Assembly: GCA_963821935.1 (NCBI GenBank)
Contig: CAWGFM010000003.1
Span: 86,041-150,040, forward strand
Direction: 5' to 3'
DNA length: 64,000 nt
Origin: JAOUEA01 sp963821935
GTDB taxonomy: Bacteria; Actinomycetota; UBA4738; HRBIN12
The translations under genes and the position numbers were made by a program. The notes under the pieces are model-generated. The model worked only from the letters and a program-made list of their open reading frames with translations. It had not been told where the DNA came from and ran no database searches. This document shows, in pieces, positions 16,380 to 25,140 of the stretch. Each line of letters begins with the position of its first letter. The stretch's first letter is position 1.

Positions 16380-17534
16380 CTACTTGAATCGACGCATGTG
16401 CACGTTGAGCAGGATCCCCACGGCGACGAAGTTCACGAGCATGGTCGTGCCCCCGTAGCTCAGGAACGGCAGGGGGATGCCGGTGATCGGCATGATCCCG
16501 ATGACCATGCCCACGTTGACGAACATCTGGATCGCGAACATCGACGCCACGCCGGTCGCGAGGTAGGTACCGAACGGATCCTTGGACAGCGACGCGATGC
16601 GGATCGCCCGCCACATCAGTAGCGCGAAGAGTGACAGCACGAACACCGACCCCATGAACCCGAACTCCTCGCCCACCACCGTGAAGATGAAGTCGGTGTG
16701 CTGCTCGGGCACGTAGTCGAGCGCCGTCTGCGTGCCGTGCAGGTACCCGCGGCCGAACATGCCGCCCGAGCCCACCGCGATCTTCGACTGATCCAGGTTG
16801 TAGCGGGCATCGGCGGTGGCGCTCTCGGAGTCGATGAAGCTGAGCACGCGGTTGATCTGATAGTCCTCGATGACGTTGAGCTGGAAGGCGAGGCCGATCA
16901 GCAGCAGCGACCCCAACGCGAGCGCGATGAGGTGCTTCGCGCGCGTGCCCGCCACCACCAGGATCCCGACGGTGATGGCCATCAGCACGATGGTGGTGCC
17001 GATCTCCACGTTGATGAACACCAGCCCCATCGTGAGCGCCGCTACCATGAGCACACGGACCACGTCCGCCAGCTCGGGGATCGGCGATCGCAGCTCCGAC
17101 AACATGGCCGACAAGATCACGATCAGGCCGATCTTGGAGAACTCCGACGGACTGATCTGCAGCAAGCTGACGCCCGGGATGTTGATGTAGTTGCTGGTGC
17201 CGCTGACGTTGCCGGCCACCCCGGGGATCTGCAGGAGCAGCAACAGGAACAGCGTGGTGCCGAAGATGAACCCCGCGTACACCTTCAAGAACCGGTAGTC
17301 GAAGGTGGCGATCAAGAGCAGCAGGATGCAGCCCAAGATCGCGGTGACCGCCTGCTTGTTGACGCGCGACAATGGATCGAGGCCGTCCTGGCGCAGCGTC
17401 TGGCTCGTGGCCGAATAGATGGCGAACAGCCCCACCACGACGAGCCCGGCGGTCACGAGCAGCAGCACGGGATCCAGGTGGCGGACGGGGCGGCGTTGCT
17501 CCGCCCAGACGCGACCGGCGACCAGGTCGGCCAT
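16380..17534 (-). CDS. rodA: peptidoglycan glycosyltransferase RodA (SEDS)
   Basis: RodA polymerises lipid II into glycan strands for lateral wall growth, working with PBP2. The 384-residue protein has about ten membrane helices. SEDS motifs are present: LQISPSEFSKIG, the FINVEIGTTIVL loop, QSKIAVGSGGMFGRG with GTQTALDYVPEQHTDFIF, and the C-terminal PITGIPLPFLSYGG. ATG at 17534 overlaps the mrdA stop (TGATG), so the pair is translationally coupled. It is the last gene of the mreBCD-mrdA-rodA operon. Confidence 0.96.
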   Translation of the reverse strand: MADLVAGRVWAEQRRPVRHLDPVLLLVTAGLVVVGLFAIYSATSQTLRQDGLDPLSRVNKQAVTAILGCILLLLIATFDYRFLKVYAGFIFGTTLFLLLLLQIPGVAGNVSGTSNYINIPGVSLLQISPSEFSKIGLIVILSAMLSELRSPIPELADVVRVLMVAALTMGLVFINVEIGTTIVLMAITVGILVVAGTRAKHLIALALGSLLLIGLAFQLNVIEDYQINRVLSFIDSESATADARYNLDQSKIAVGSGGMFGRGYLHGTQTALDYVPEQHTDFIFTVVGEEFGFMGSVFVLSLFALLMWRAIRIASLSKDPFGTYLATGVASMFAIQMFVNVGMVIGIMPITGIPLPFLSYGGTTMLVNFVAVGILLNVHMRRFK

Positions 17535-19492
17535 CAGTCCTCCTCCGATTCCGTGACGCAGGCGAAGCTGGTCTGGATGTCGTAGATCGACTCGATCACC
17601 TTCCGCACGATCGGCGCCGCCACGTCGGAGCCGAACCCGGCCTGCTCCACCATGGCGACCACGACGTACTTGGGATCGTTGGCCGGCACCATGCCCGCGA
17701 ACCACGACGTGTCCTGGAACGGGTATCCACGGAACGCGGTCCCGGTCTTGCCCGCCACCGGGTACTCACCGAGCGGGAACCCGCAGAACGCCCCACTGGC
17801 CGTGCCGGTTTGGGGGACCTCCGTGAGCGCATCCATGATGTAGTCGAGCTGCTGCTGGGTGTACGGCACGGTCCGGTCGCACTGACCGCCCACCTTCTTC
17901 ACCACGTCGCCGTCCGCATCTTGGATGTGATCGACCAGGTGCGGGCGGCACAGGTGTCCGTCGTTGGCGAGCGCGCCGTACGCCTGCGCGAGCTGCAGCG
18001 GGGTCACCGTCACGTACCCCGAGCCGATCATGAGCAGGATGTTGCCGCCTGGGTTCCAGTCATACGGGAAGAGCTCGTTCTGGGCAGGAGCGTTGGCCCA
18101 GGCCGCGTCCGGGATCAAGCCTTCGGCTTCGGCTGGGAGATCGATGCCGGTGGGGCTCTGGAAACCCCATTGGCGCAGGTCCCTCTGGAGGGGTTCGTTG
18201 TTCTCACCGAACTGATCGTTCGAGTACCGGTACCAGAATTGCGAGCCCCATTGGTAGAACGATGTGTCGCACGAGATCTTCAGCAGGTAGTTGAGTTGGA
18301 ACGACCCAAGATCGTTCGTGGACCAATTGTTGAAGTCGAATCCTGACGTGTCCCCCGGGTGCACGTAGGTGGCGGGGCACGAGTAGTAGCTGCTGAGGTC
18401 GGCGACCCCTTCCTTGACCGCGGCCAGGGCGGTGAACGGCTTGAACGTCGACCCCGGGATGTAGACCTCCTGATAGGTCCGGTTCAGGAGCGGGGAGACC
18501 GAGTCGGCGCCGCCGCATCGCCATTCCGGGATGCCCAGATAGCAGGACTCGTCGGGCTTGAGGCCTCGGACGAACCACCGCGGGTCGAAGGTGGGCGAGG
18601 ATGCCATGGCCACCACGCCGCCCGTCTCGGCGTCCAGGACCACGACGGAGCCGGCGTTGGCCTCGAAGTACTTGTTCGTGGCGTCGTCGAACATGTTCCT
18701 GGCCTGGTCGATCCCCTCGTCGAGGGCTTCCTCAGACGCCCGCTGCACCCGGGCGTCCAGGGACAGGACCAGGTCGTTGCCGGCGGTGGCGGACTTCGCG
18801 GAAAGACGCCGGATCGTCTCACCGTCGGCGTTCACCACGAACCGCTCTTCGCCCTTCTTGCCTCGGAGCCACTTCTCGTACGTGACCTCCAGCCCGCTCC
18901 GGCCCACCAGGTCGTTGAGGCCGTACCCCTCGAAGGCCGGGTCCTTGGACTGCTCCTTGCTGATCTGCCCCAGCGAACCCACGATGTGCGCCGCCATCTC
19001 ACCCATGGGGTAGGACCGCACGCTGGCATCCACCACCTCGACGCCGGGGAACTGGCTCTGGTGTTCCTGGATGTAGTACCGGACGTTCTCGTCCACGAAC
19101 TCGGCGACCGGCTTGGGCTGGAAGTCGAAGTACTGCGTGTCCTCCAGCGACTTCGTGATCTCGACCACCGGGATGTCGAGCATCTCCGACAGGTCCAGCA
19201 ACACCGCCTCCGCGCGGCCGCTCTCGTCCAGGACCTGCTTGTTGATCCGGACCTCCAGGCTCTTGCGGTTGGTCACGAGCGGGATCGGGTTCTCCCGCTT
19301 CGCCTGGTCGGCGGTGAGGATCTCGCCACGCAGCGCATCGGTCGTCGCGACGCGAACGCTGTTGTTCTTGGCGGCCTCCTGCGCCTGCTCGGTGGCCAAC
19401 ACCTGCAGGAACCACAACCGGGTCGACAGGGCCGCGAACATGATGACCACCAAGATCGCGAACACCTTGAGCCGTGCCGAGGATCGCTCCAT
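17534..19492 (-). CDS. mrdA: penicillin-binding protein 2 (class B transpeptidase)
   Basis: PBP2 cross-links peptidoglycan in the elongasome. The 652-residue protein has one N-terminal membrane helix (about 9-29), a dimerisation/pedestal domain to about 270 and a transpeptidase domain. In the latter, catalytic Ser348 lies in GSTFKPF, the second motif is S408-C-D in KISCDTSFYQWG, and K582-T-G lies in VAGKTGTAF. The ATG is 2 nt after the mreD stop; the stop overlaps the rodA start. Several cysteine pairs in the outer domain (for example ESCYLG and EWRCGG) could form disulfides. Confidence 0.96.
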   Translation of the reverse strand: MERSSARLKVFAILVVIMFAALSTRLWFLQVLATEQAQEAAKNNSVRVATTDALRGEILTADQAKRENPIPLVTNRKSLEVRINKQVLDESGRAEAVLLDLSEMLDIPVVEITKSLEDTQYFDFQPKPVAEFVDENVRYYIQEHQSQFPGVEVVDASVRSYPMGEMAAHIVGSLGQISKEQSKDPAFEGYGLNDLVGRSGLEVTYEKWLRGKKGEERFVVNADGETIRRLSAKSATAGNDLVLSLDARVQRASEEALDEGIDQARNMFDDATNKYFEANAGSVVVLDAETGGVVAMASSPTFDPRWFVRGLKPDESCYLGIPEWRCGGADSVSPLLNRTYQEVYIPGSTFKPFTALAAVKEGVADLSSYYSCPATYVHPGDTSGFDFNNWSTNDLGSFQLNYLLKISCDTSFYQWGSQFWYRYSNDQFGENNEPLQRDLRQWGFQSPTGIDLPAEAEGLIPDAAWANAPAQNELFPYDWNPGGNILLMIGSGYVTVTPLQLAQAYGALANDGHLCRPHLVDHIQDADGDVVKKVGGQCDRTVPYTQQQLDYIMDALTEVPQTGTASGAFCGFPLGEYPVAGKTGTAFRGYPFQDTSWFAGMVPANDPKYVVVAMVEQAGFGSDVAAPIVRKVIESIYDIQTSFACVTESEED

Positions 19493-19494
19493 CG

Positions 19495-20004
19495 CTAGAA
19501 CCTCACCACCCGGGTCGGACGTGATCCCTCGATCACGCGCCGCAACAGCGGGTACAGGATCGGCGTCAGGAGCGCACCGTACAGGGCGGTCAGGAGCGTC
19601 ACCCGCAGCGCGTACCCGAGCGGTTCATCGATCTGGTCCAGCAGGAACGCCACGACCTGGTGGAACGCGACGCCCGCCGCCGTGCCCGCCGCCACCAAGA
19701 TCGCGGGCAGCAGCGGCGACGGAGACACGATGTACTGACGAGCCAGCCCCGCCGCATACCCCACCAGCGTCAGCGTCAGCGCGGTGATGCCTTTGGGCTG
19801 GTTGAGCAGGAAGTCCTGGGCCATGCCGCCGACGAACCCCACGACCATGCCCTCGCGGGGCCCCTCCAGGATCGCGATGACGATCGTCACCAGGTACATC
19901 AGCTCAGGGCGCACCCCGAGCAGCTTGAGATCGCTGAACACCGTGGATTGGAGCAGCAGCGCGGTGACGACCACGGCGGTGATGGCGAGCACACGCCGGA
20001 TCAC
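19495..20004 (-). CDS. mreD: rod shape-determining protein MreD
   Basis: MreD is a small integral membrane component of the elongasome. The 169 residues form about five to six helices, beginning MIRRVLAITAVVVTALLLQS. They include the MreD-like LGVRPELMYLVTIVIAIL and EGPREGMVVGFVGGMAQDFL segments, the latter matching the family pattern G-x-x-x-G-x-x-x-D. Start GTG overlaps the mreC stop as GTGA. A longer upstream frame exists but is a shadow of mreC. Confidence 0.92.
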   Translation of the reverse strand: MIRRVLAITAVVVTALLLQSTVFSDLKLLGVRPELMYLVTIVIAILEGPREGMVVGFVGGMAQDFLLNQPKGITALTLTLVGYAAGLARQYIVSPSPLLPAILVAAGTAAGVAFHQVVAFLLDQIDEPLGYALRVTLLTALYGALLTPILYPLLRRVIEGSRPTRVVRF

Positions 20005-20864
20005 CCCTCGGCTCCCGGGGCCTGCAGCACCAGGACGAACTGGAGCGTCTCGAAGTCCACCGCGGGCCGGACCTCCACGTACTCCTCGGTGGCGTTGTCG
20101 GCCGGCACCAGCCGTGAGACCTCGCCCACCAGGAGCCCCGACGGATACAGGCCGGGCTTGCCGGCGGCCACGTAGCCCAAGGTCCATACCTTCTCGGCGT
20201 CGGCGACCTCGGTGCCGGTCTCCACGTCGGTCATCTTGAGGTCTGCGTCGCCCTGGCCGGTGATGAGACCTCCTTCCTCTGCCTGTTCCAGCTCCGCCGC
20301 CACAGCGGAATCGCGATCGATGATGAGCTGCACGATGGAGGAATCCGGGCTCACCGAGGTGATGCGGCCGACCAGGAGCGGCGCCTCCTGGCTGCCCGTC
20401 ACCACCGGTTGATCCAGCGCGACGCCGTCGGAGGAACCGCGATCGATCACGACCGTCCATTCGAAGTTGGACACGTTGTTGCCGATGACCGTCGCGGTGG
20501 TGACCGGCTCGGGCTGGATGGCGTTGGAGAGCCCCAGCATGGCCAAGAGCTCATCGTTGCGCTCCTGCAGCAGCCCAGCCGCCGCGACCTCGCCCCGCAG
20601 TGCGGCGATCTCGTCGCGCTGGGCCTGATTCTCGCGTTCCAGCGACGGCAGGTGGGCAAGGCCCGAGAAGAAGGTGCCGATGGGGCGCGTGACGTTGGTC
20701 ATGGCCCGTTGCAGGGGCGCCATGGCGGTCTTCGCCGCGTCGCCCAGGGCCGCCAACGGGCCACCTTCACCTTGCCGGTAGTCGAGCGTGATCACCGCCA
20801 GCGAGACCGAGACGAGGACGACGACCAGGAGTCGCGTCGAGCGAGGGCGTTGCCGCGTGACCAC
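20001..20864 (-). CDS. mreC: rod shape-determining protein MreC
   Basis: MreC links cytoplasmic MreB to the periplasmic wall synthases. The 287-residue protein has an N-terminal helix (about 10-27), a coiled coil (about 70-105, ERENQAQRDEIAALRGEV) and the two-barrel MreC domain. The latter shows ATVIGNNVSNFEWTVVIDRGSSDGV, VGRITSVSPDSSIVQLIID and GLLVGEVSRLVP. The start is GTG at 20864, 6 nt after the mreB stop. The C-terminus is short, without the proline-rich tail found in many actinomycetes. Confidence 0.95.
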   Translation of the reverse strand: MVTRQRPRSTRLLVVVLVSVSLAVITLDYRQGEGGPLAALGDAAKTAMAPLQRAMTNVTRPIGTFFSGLAHLPSLERENQAQRDEIAALRGEVAAAGLLQERNDELLAMLGLSNAIQPEPVTTATVIGNNVSNFEWTVVIDRGSSDGVALDQPVVTGSQEAPLLVGRITSVSPDSSIVQLIIDRDSAVAAELEQAEEGGLITGQGDADLKMTDVETGTEVADAEKVWTLGYVAAGKPGLYPSGLLVGEVSRLVPADNATEEYVEVRPAVDFETLQFVLVLQAPGAEG

Positions 20865-20870
20865 CGGGCG

Positions 20871-21953
20871 CTACCGCCGCGAGGGAGACACCAGGACCCG
20901 TTGCAGGACCTCGAACTCCTCCAGGCACTTGCCCGAACCGAGCACGACGGCCTGCAGCGGGGTGTCCGCAATGGTGACCGGCATGCCGGTCTCGTGACGC
21001 AAGCGCTTGTCCAGGCCTCGCAACAGGGCGCCACCGCCCGTGAGGACGATGCCGCGGTCCATGATGTCGGCGGACAGCTCGGGGGGGGTTCGGTCCAGCG
21101 TGGTCTTGATGGCGTCGATGATGGCGTTGACCGGTTCCTCGATCGCGCGGCGGATCTCCTCCGCGGTGATCGTGATGGTCTTCGGCAGACCGCTCACGAG
21201 GTCCCGGCCCTTGATCTCGGCCACGAGCTCTTCGGGCATCGGGAACACGCTGGCGATGGCCAGCTTGATGGCTTCGGAGGTGCGCTCGCCCAGCAGCAGC
21301 GAGTACTCCTTCTTGACGTGCTGGATGATGGCTTCGTCCAGCTCGTCGCCACCGATGCGGATCGACGTGCTCGTGACGATCCCGCCCAGCGAGATCACCG
21401 CGACCTCCGTCGTGCCGCCGCCGATGTCGACCACCATGTTGCCGGTGGGCTCGTGGATGGGGAGCCCCGCGCCGATCGCGGCGGCCATGGGCTCCTCGAT
21501 GATGTAGGCGCGGCGGCTGCCCGCCGCGATCGTGGCCTCTTCGACGGCGCGCTGCTCGACGCCGGTGATGCCCGAAGGGACGCAGACGACCACCCGCGGC
21601 TTCGCGAGCAGGCGGCGTTTGTGCACCTTCTGGATGAAGTAGCGCAGCATCTTCTCCGTGACGTCGAAGTCGGCGATGACACCGTCCTTCAGCGGGCGGA
21701 CGGCCTGGATGTGGCTGGGCGTGCGGCCGATCATGCGTTTGGCCTCGGCACCCACGGCAAGGATGGCTCCAGTGAGGGTGTTGATCGCGACGACGCTCGG
21801 CTCGTTGAGCACGACGCCGCGTCCACGCACGTACACGAGCGTGTTCGCGGTGCCGAGGTCGACGGCCATATCGCGACCAAGGAACCCGAGTACACCCTCC
21901 GTCCCCTGGTTCTTGGACGTGGGAGAAGAAGAACGTTGAATCCTCTCGGCCAT
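20871..21953 (-). CDS. mreB: rod shape-determining protein MreB
   Basis: This bacterial actin guides lateral wall synthesis. The 360 residues hold a roughly 25-residue polar N-terminal extension. The actin core follows: phosphate 1 DLGTANTLVYVRG, ATP/connect 1 near IEEPMAAAIGAGLPI, phosphate 2 VVDIGGGTTEVAVISLGG and adenosine motif GIVLTGGGALLRGL. The ATG at 21953 is the first in the frame. The gene heads the mreB-mreC-mreD-mrdA-rodA operon and is divergent from fabD with a 143-nt intergenic region. Confidence 0.97.
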   Translation of the reverse strand: MAERIQRSSSPTSKNQGTEGVLGFLGRDMAVDLGTANTLVYVRGRGVVLNEPSVVAINTLTGAILAVGAEAKRMIGRTPSHIQAVRPLKDGVIADFDVTEKMLRYFIQKVHKRRLLAKPRVVVCVPSGITGVEQRAVEEATIAAGSRRAYIIEEPMAAAIGAGLPIHEPTGNMVVDIGGGTTEVAVISLGGIVTSTSIRIGGDELDEAIIQHVKKEYSLLLGERTSEAIKLAIASVFPMPEELVAEIKGRDLVSGLPKTITITAEEIRRAIEEPVNAIIDAIKTTLDRTPPELSADIMDRGIVLTGGGALLRGLDKRLRHETGMPVTIADTPLQAVVLGSGKCLEEFEVLQRVLVSPSRR

Positions 21954-22025
21954 GATGGGACTCGAGGGCCATTCAACAGGAGGCGCCCCACGCTGGCAAC
22001 TTCACGCCCTCGAAACCACGGGCCC

Positions 22026-22054
22026 GTCACACGGCTCGCGCCGCCCGCTAGGCT
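22026..22054 (+). promoter_or_regulatory. candidate promoter of the fab operon
   Basis: TAGGCT (22049-22054) is a frequent actinobacterial -10. GTCACA (22026-22031), 17 nt upstream, matches TTGACA at four of six positions. The predicted transcript start is about 35 nt before the fabD ATG. Confidence 0.4.
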
Positions 22055-22096
22055 GCCGCCGGGACAGCGATGCGGGGCACGGAGAGGGGTCGATCG

Positions 22097-23023
22097 ATGA
22101 CGTTCGCGGTGGTCTTTCCGGGCCAGGGCTCCCAATCCGAGGGCATGGCCGACGCGTGGCACACCCACCCGGCCGGCCGATCCGTGCTGTCCGAGGCATC
22201 CGAGGTCATGCAGCGCGATGTGGTGGCGGGGTGCCATGACCGGGCGGCGCTGGAGACGACCGAGTTCGTCCAGCCGGCGCTGCTGGCCTGCGACGTCGCG
22301 GCGTTCCGCGTGCTGGAGGCAGAGGGCCTCACCGCCCCGTCCATCGTGGGCGTCGCCGGGCATTCCCTGGGTGAGTTCGCCGCCTTCGTCGCCTCGGGGG
22401 CCATGCGGCTGCCCGACGCCCTCGGCCTGGTCGTCGTGCGGGGCGAGGCGATGCAGCGCGCAGGCGAGGAGCGACCGGGAACGATGACCGCGCTGCTGGG
22501 CATGGACACCCAACAGGCGAGCGCTCTGTGCGAGGAGGCCCGCGGTGACGATGTGCTGTTGGTCGCCAACGAGAACTCCCCCGCGCAGGTCGTGATCAGC
22601 GGCTCAGTGCCGGCGATCGAGCGCGCCGAGACGCTGGCCGCCGAGCAGAAGGTCCGAGCCATGCGCCTCAACGTGGCCGGGGCGTTCCACTCCGAACTGA
22701 TGGAACCGGCCGTCGAACCGATCCTTGACGCCCTGGCCGAGATCGAGGTCGACGCGCCTCGGTTCCCCATCGCCGAGAACGTGAGCGGCACGCTCGTGCA
22801 CGATCCCGTGGAGCTGCGCGGGCTGCTCGCGAGGCACGTGGTGTCGCCGGTCCGCTGGCACGCCTGCGCCGTCGCTCTGGCCGACGCCGGCGCCACGACG
22901 TTCCTGGAGGCCGGCCCGGGCCAGGTGCTCACGAAGATGGCGAAACGGGTCGTGCCGGGCGCCAGCGCGGTGGCCGTCGGCACCCCCGAGGCGGCCGCCG
23001 CCGCGGTATCCTCGGCGCCGTGA
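22097..23023 (+). CDS. fabD: malonyl-CoA:ACP transacylase
   Basis: FabD loads malonyl groups onto ACP for type II fatty-acid synthesis. The 308-residue protein starts MTFAVVFPGQGSQ, has nucleophile Ser90 in GVAGHSLGEFAA, the substrate arginine in LVVVRGEAMQ, the catalytic-His segment VAGAFHSELM and the C-terminal LEAGPGQVLTKM. The ATG at 22097 has GGAGAGGGG upstream; an in-frame ATG at 22070 is less well placed. It is the first gene of fabD-fabH-fabG-acpP-fabF, which runs against the surrounding backbone genes. Confidence 0.96.
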   Translation: MTFAVVFPGQGSQSEGMADAWHTHPAGRSVLSEASEVMQRDVVAGCHDRAALETTEFVQPALLACDVAAFRVLEAEGLTAPSIVGVAGHSLGEFAAFVASGAMRLPDALGLVVVRGEAMQRAGEERPGTMTALLGMDTQQASALCEEARGDDVLLVANENSPAQVVISGSVPAIERAETLAAEQKVRAMRLNVAGAFHSELMEPAVEPILDALAEIEVDAPRFPIAENVSGTLVHDPVELRGLLARHVVSPVRWHACAVALADAGATTFLEAGPGQVLTKMAKRVVPGASAVAVGTPEAAAAAVSSAP

Positions 23024-24069
23024 CCCGCTACGCCACCATCGCCGGCGTGGGCTCCTCGCTCCCGCCGCGCCTCGTGCCCAACAGCTGGTTCGAGAGCATG
23101 GTCGAGACCAACGACGCATGGATCCGCGATCGCACCGGCATCGCGGCGCGCCACTTCGCCGACGAAGGCACGGAGGCGTCCGATCTGGCCGTCGAAGCCG
23201 CCGGGGCGGCGATGGACGCTGCCGGTGTGTCGCCGCAGCAACTGGACATGATCATCGTCGCCACGATCACGGGTGACACGGTGTTTCCGGCCACGGCCGT
23301 CTGGGTGCAGCAGAAGCTGGGCCTGGCCTGCCCGTCGTGGGACATCAACGCGGCGTGCTCCGGGTTCTCCTACGGTCTCTCGGCGTCCACCGCCTTCATC
23401 AGCGCGGGCATGGCCGACACCATCCTGTTGATCGGGACGGAGATCTTCAGCCGCATCCTGGACTACACGGACCGCGGCACCTGCGTGCTGTTCGGGGACG
23501 GCGCCGGCGCCGCGGTGGTTCGCGCCAGCGAGGAGCCCGGTTTCGAGGGCGCGGTGCTGGGCGCGGACGGCAACGCCGCCGAGATCCTGTGGATGCCCGC
23601 CGGAGGCACGCGGACCCCGGCCTCGGCCGCCACCGTCGAGGCCAACGACCACACCGTTCGCATGCCGAACGGCCGTGAGGTCTTCAAGCGCGCGGTCACG
23701 GAGATGGCCGCCGCCTGCCGGGAGCTGCTCGAGAAGTCCGGCTACACCCTGGACGACGTCGATGTCTTGATCCCCCATCAGGCCAACGCCCGCATCATGG
23801 GCTCGGTGGTCGACCGATTGGGCATCGACCCCACGAAAGCCATCGTCGACGTGGCGGAGGTGGGCAACACCAGCGCGGCCTCGATCCCCATCGCGCTCGA
23901 TCGCGCCTGGCGTGCCGGACGGATCCGCCAAGGCGACCTGGTGTTGTTCGCGTCCTTCGGCGCGGGCCTCACCTGGGGCGCCACGCTGGTCCGATGGACG
24001 ATGGCCCCCTACGCCGGACCGACGACCGACTCGGCGTCGGCGACGGCCGTCGCGTCGGAGGATGCATGA
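23020..24069 (+). CDS. fabH: beta-ketoacyl-ACP synthase III
   Basis: FabH condenses an acyl-CoA starter with malonyl-ACP, the first elongation step. The 349-residue thiolase-fold protein has catalytic Cys113 in NAACSGFSYGL, His in LIPHQANARI (about 247) and Asn in VGNTSAASIP (about 278). TDRGTCVLFGDGAGAA is also typical. The start GTG overlaps the fabD stop as GTGA. A roughly 20-residue Ala/Ser/Thr-rich tail beyond RWTMAPY is not part of the fold. Confidence 0.96.
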   Translation: MTRYATIAGVGSSLPPRLVPNSWFESMVETNDAWIRDRTGIAARHFADEGTEASDLAVEAAGAAMDAAGVSPQQLDMIIVATITGDTVFPATAVWVQQKLGLACPSWDINAACSGFSYGLSASTAFISAGMADTILLIGTEIFSRILDYTDRGTCVLFGDGAGAAVVRASEEPGFEGAVLGADGNAAEILWMPAGGTRTPASAATVEANDHTVRMPNGREVFKRAVTEMAAACRELLEKSGYTLDDVDVLIPHQANARIMGSVVDRLGIDPTKAIVDVAEVGNTSAASIPIALDRAWRAGRIRQGDLVLFASFGAGLTWGATLVRWTMAPYAGPTTDSASATAVASEDA

Positions 24070-24803
24070 CGTCGAAGGTGGCCGTCGTCACCGGCGCCTC
24101 GCGCGGGATCGGTCGGGCATGCGCGGTCGCGCTGGCCGGTGCCGGCTGGACCGTGGCCGTGGGCTATCGCACCGACGAGGCGGCCGCCAAGGAGGCGGTC
24201 TCTGCGTTGGAGGTCGCCGGTACTCCCGGGCTGGCCGTCCACCTGGACACCACGGACGAAGGGTCGGTCCAGGAGGCGTTCCGCCGCGTCGCGACCGAGG
24301 CGGGCAACGTCACCGGGTTGGTGAACAACGCGGGCTTCAGCCAGGACGGGCTGCTGCTGAAGTACTCGATGGAGACGTACGCGACGGTCATGGACACCAA
24401 CGTCAAGGGCGCGTTCCTGTGCTCGCAGGCGGCGATGCGCGGCATGCTCCGTGAGAAGTGGGGCCGCATCGTCAACATGTCCAGCGCAGTCGCCCTGCGG
24501 GGCAACGCCGGTCAGACCGTGTACGCGGCATCCAAGACGGCCCTGCTGGGTTTGACGAAGTCGCTGGCGCGCGAGATCGGCGGCAAGGGCATCACGGTCA
24601 ACGCCGTCTGCCCGGGCTTGCTCGACACCGAGATGACCTCGCACCTGGACGAGCGAGCCCGCGCTTGGTACCTGGACCAGACGCCGGTCGCGCGGACGGG
24701 CACGCTGGACGAGGTGAGCGCCGTCGTGGGGTTCTTGATGTCGGAACAAGCGTCGTACGTCAACGGGACGGTGATCCCCGTCGACGGTGGGTTGACCGCC
24801 TGA
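24066..24803 (+). CDS. fabG: 3-oxoacyl-ACP reductase
   Basis: FabG reduces beta-ketoacyl-ACP with NADPH. The 245-residue short-chain dehydrogenase shows the cofactor motif VTGASRGIGRA, NNAGFSQDGLLLK, catalytic Ser in NMSSAVALRG, the Y-x-x-x-K pair in TVYAASKTALLGLTKSL, and the VCPGLLDTEMTS and VNGTVIPVDGG end segments. The ATG overlaps the fabH stop (ATGA). Within a fab operon, fatty-acid synthesis is the clear role. Its stop codon lies in the loop of a hairpin at 24794-24810. Confidence 0.95.
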   Translation: MTSKVAVVTGASRGIGRACAVALAGAGWTVAVGYRTDEAAAKEAVSALEVAGTPGLAVHLDTTDEGSVQEAFRRVATEAGNVTGLVNNAGFSQDGLLLKYSMETYATVMDTNVKGAFLCSQAAMRGMLREKWGRIVNMSSAVALRGNAGQTVYAASKTALLGLTKSLAREIGGKGITVNAVCPGLLDTEMTSHLDERARAWYLDQTPVARTGTLDEVSAVVGFLMSEQASYVNGTVIPVDGGLTA

Positions 24804-24810
24804 GGCGGTC
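24794..24810 (+). terminator. hairpin with the fabG stop codon as its loop
   Basis: GACCGCC (24794-24800) and GGCGGTC (24804-24810) pair perfectly around TGA, the fabG stop. It may attenuate transcription or protect the upstream mRNA end before acpP. No T-run follows. Confidence 0.45.
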
Positions 24811-24821
24811 GGAGGGGTGCT

Positions 24822-24842
24822 CCGCCCGCTAGCCTTGGGCGG
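24822..24842 (+). promoter_or_regulatory. hairpin and possible internal promoter before acpP
   Basis: CCGCCC (24822-24827) pairs with GGGCGG (24837-24842). Between the arms lies TAGCCT (24830-24835), a plausible -10 that would start a transcript about 30 nt before the acpP ATG. Either function would let ACP be made at a different level from its neighbours. Confidence 0.35.
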
Positions 24843-24867
24843 ACCGGACGCAGGAGGGAACGAACCG

Positions 24868-25119
24868 ATGACCGACCGTGCTGAGATCGAAGTTCGCGTG
24901 AAGAAGGTGCTTGCCGAGCAGCTCGCGGTGGACGAGACGCAGGTGGTACCCGACGCGCGCTTCGCCGAGGACCTCAACGCCGACTCGCTCGACCTGGTGG
25001 AAGCCGTGCTCGCACTCGAGGAGGAGTGGAGCATCGAGATCCCCGAGGAAGAGATGGAGCCCGTCAAGACGGTCGGCCAGGCCATGGACCTCGTCGCCAC
25101 CAAGCTCGGCGTTTCGTAG
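24868..25119 (+). CDS. acpP: acyl carrier protein
   Basis: ACP carries the growing acyl chain on a 4'-phosphopantetheine arm. The 83-residue acidic helical protein has the attachment site Ser40 in NADSLDLVEAVLALEEEW, preceded by FAEDL. IEIPEEEMEPVKTVGQAMDLV is also typical. The ATG has GGAGGG 10 nt upstream. A 64-nt gap with two hairpins separates it from fabG, larger than any other gap in the operon. Confidence 0.97.
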   Translation: MTDRAEIEVRVKKVLAEQLAVDETQVVPDARFAEDLNADSLDLVEAVLALEEEWSIEIPEEEMEPVKTVGQAMDLVATKLGVS

Positions 25120-25140
25120 CCAGGAGGTACGAGACCCCCC

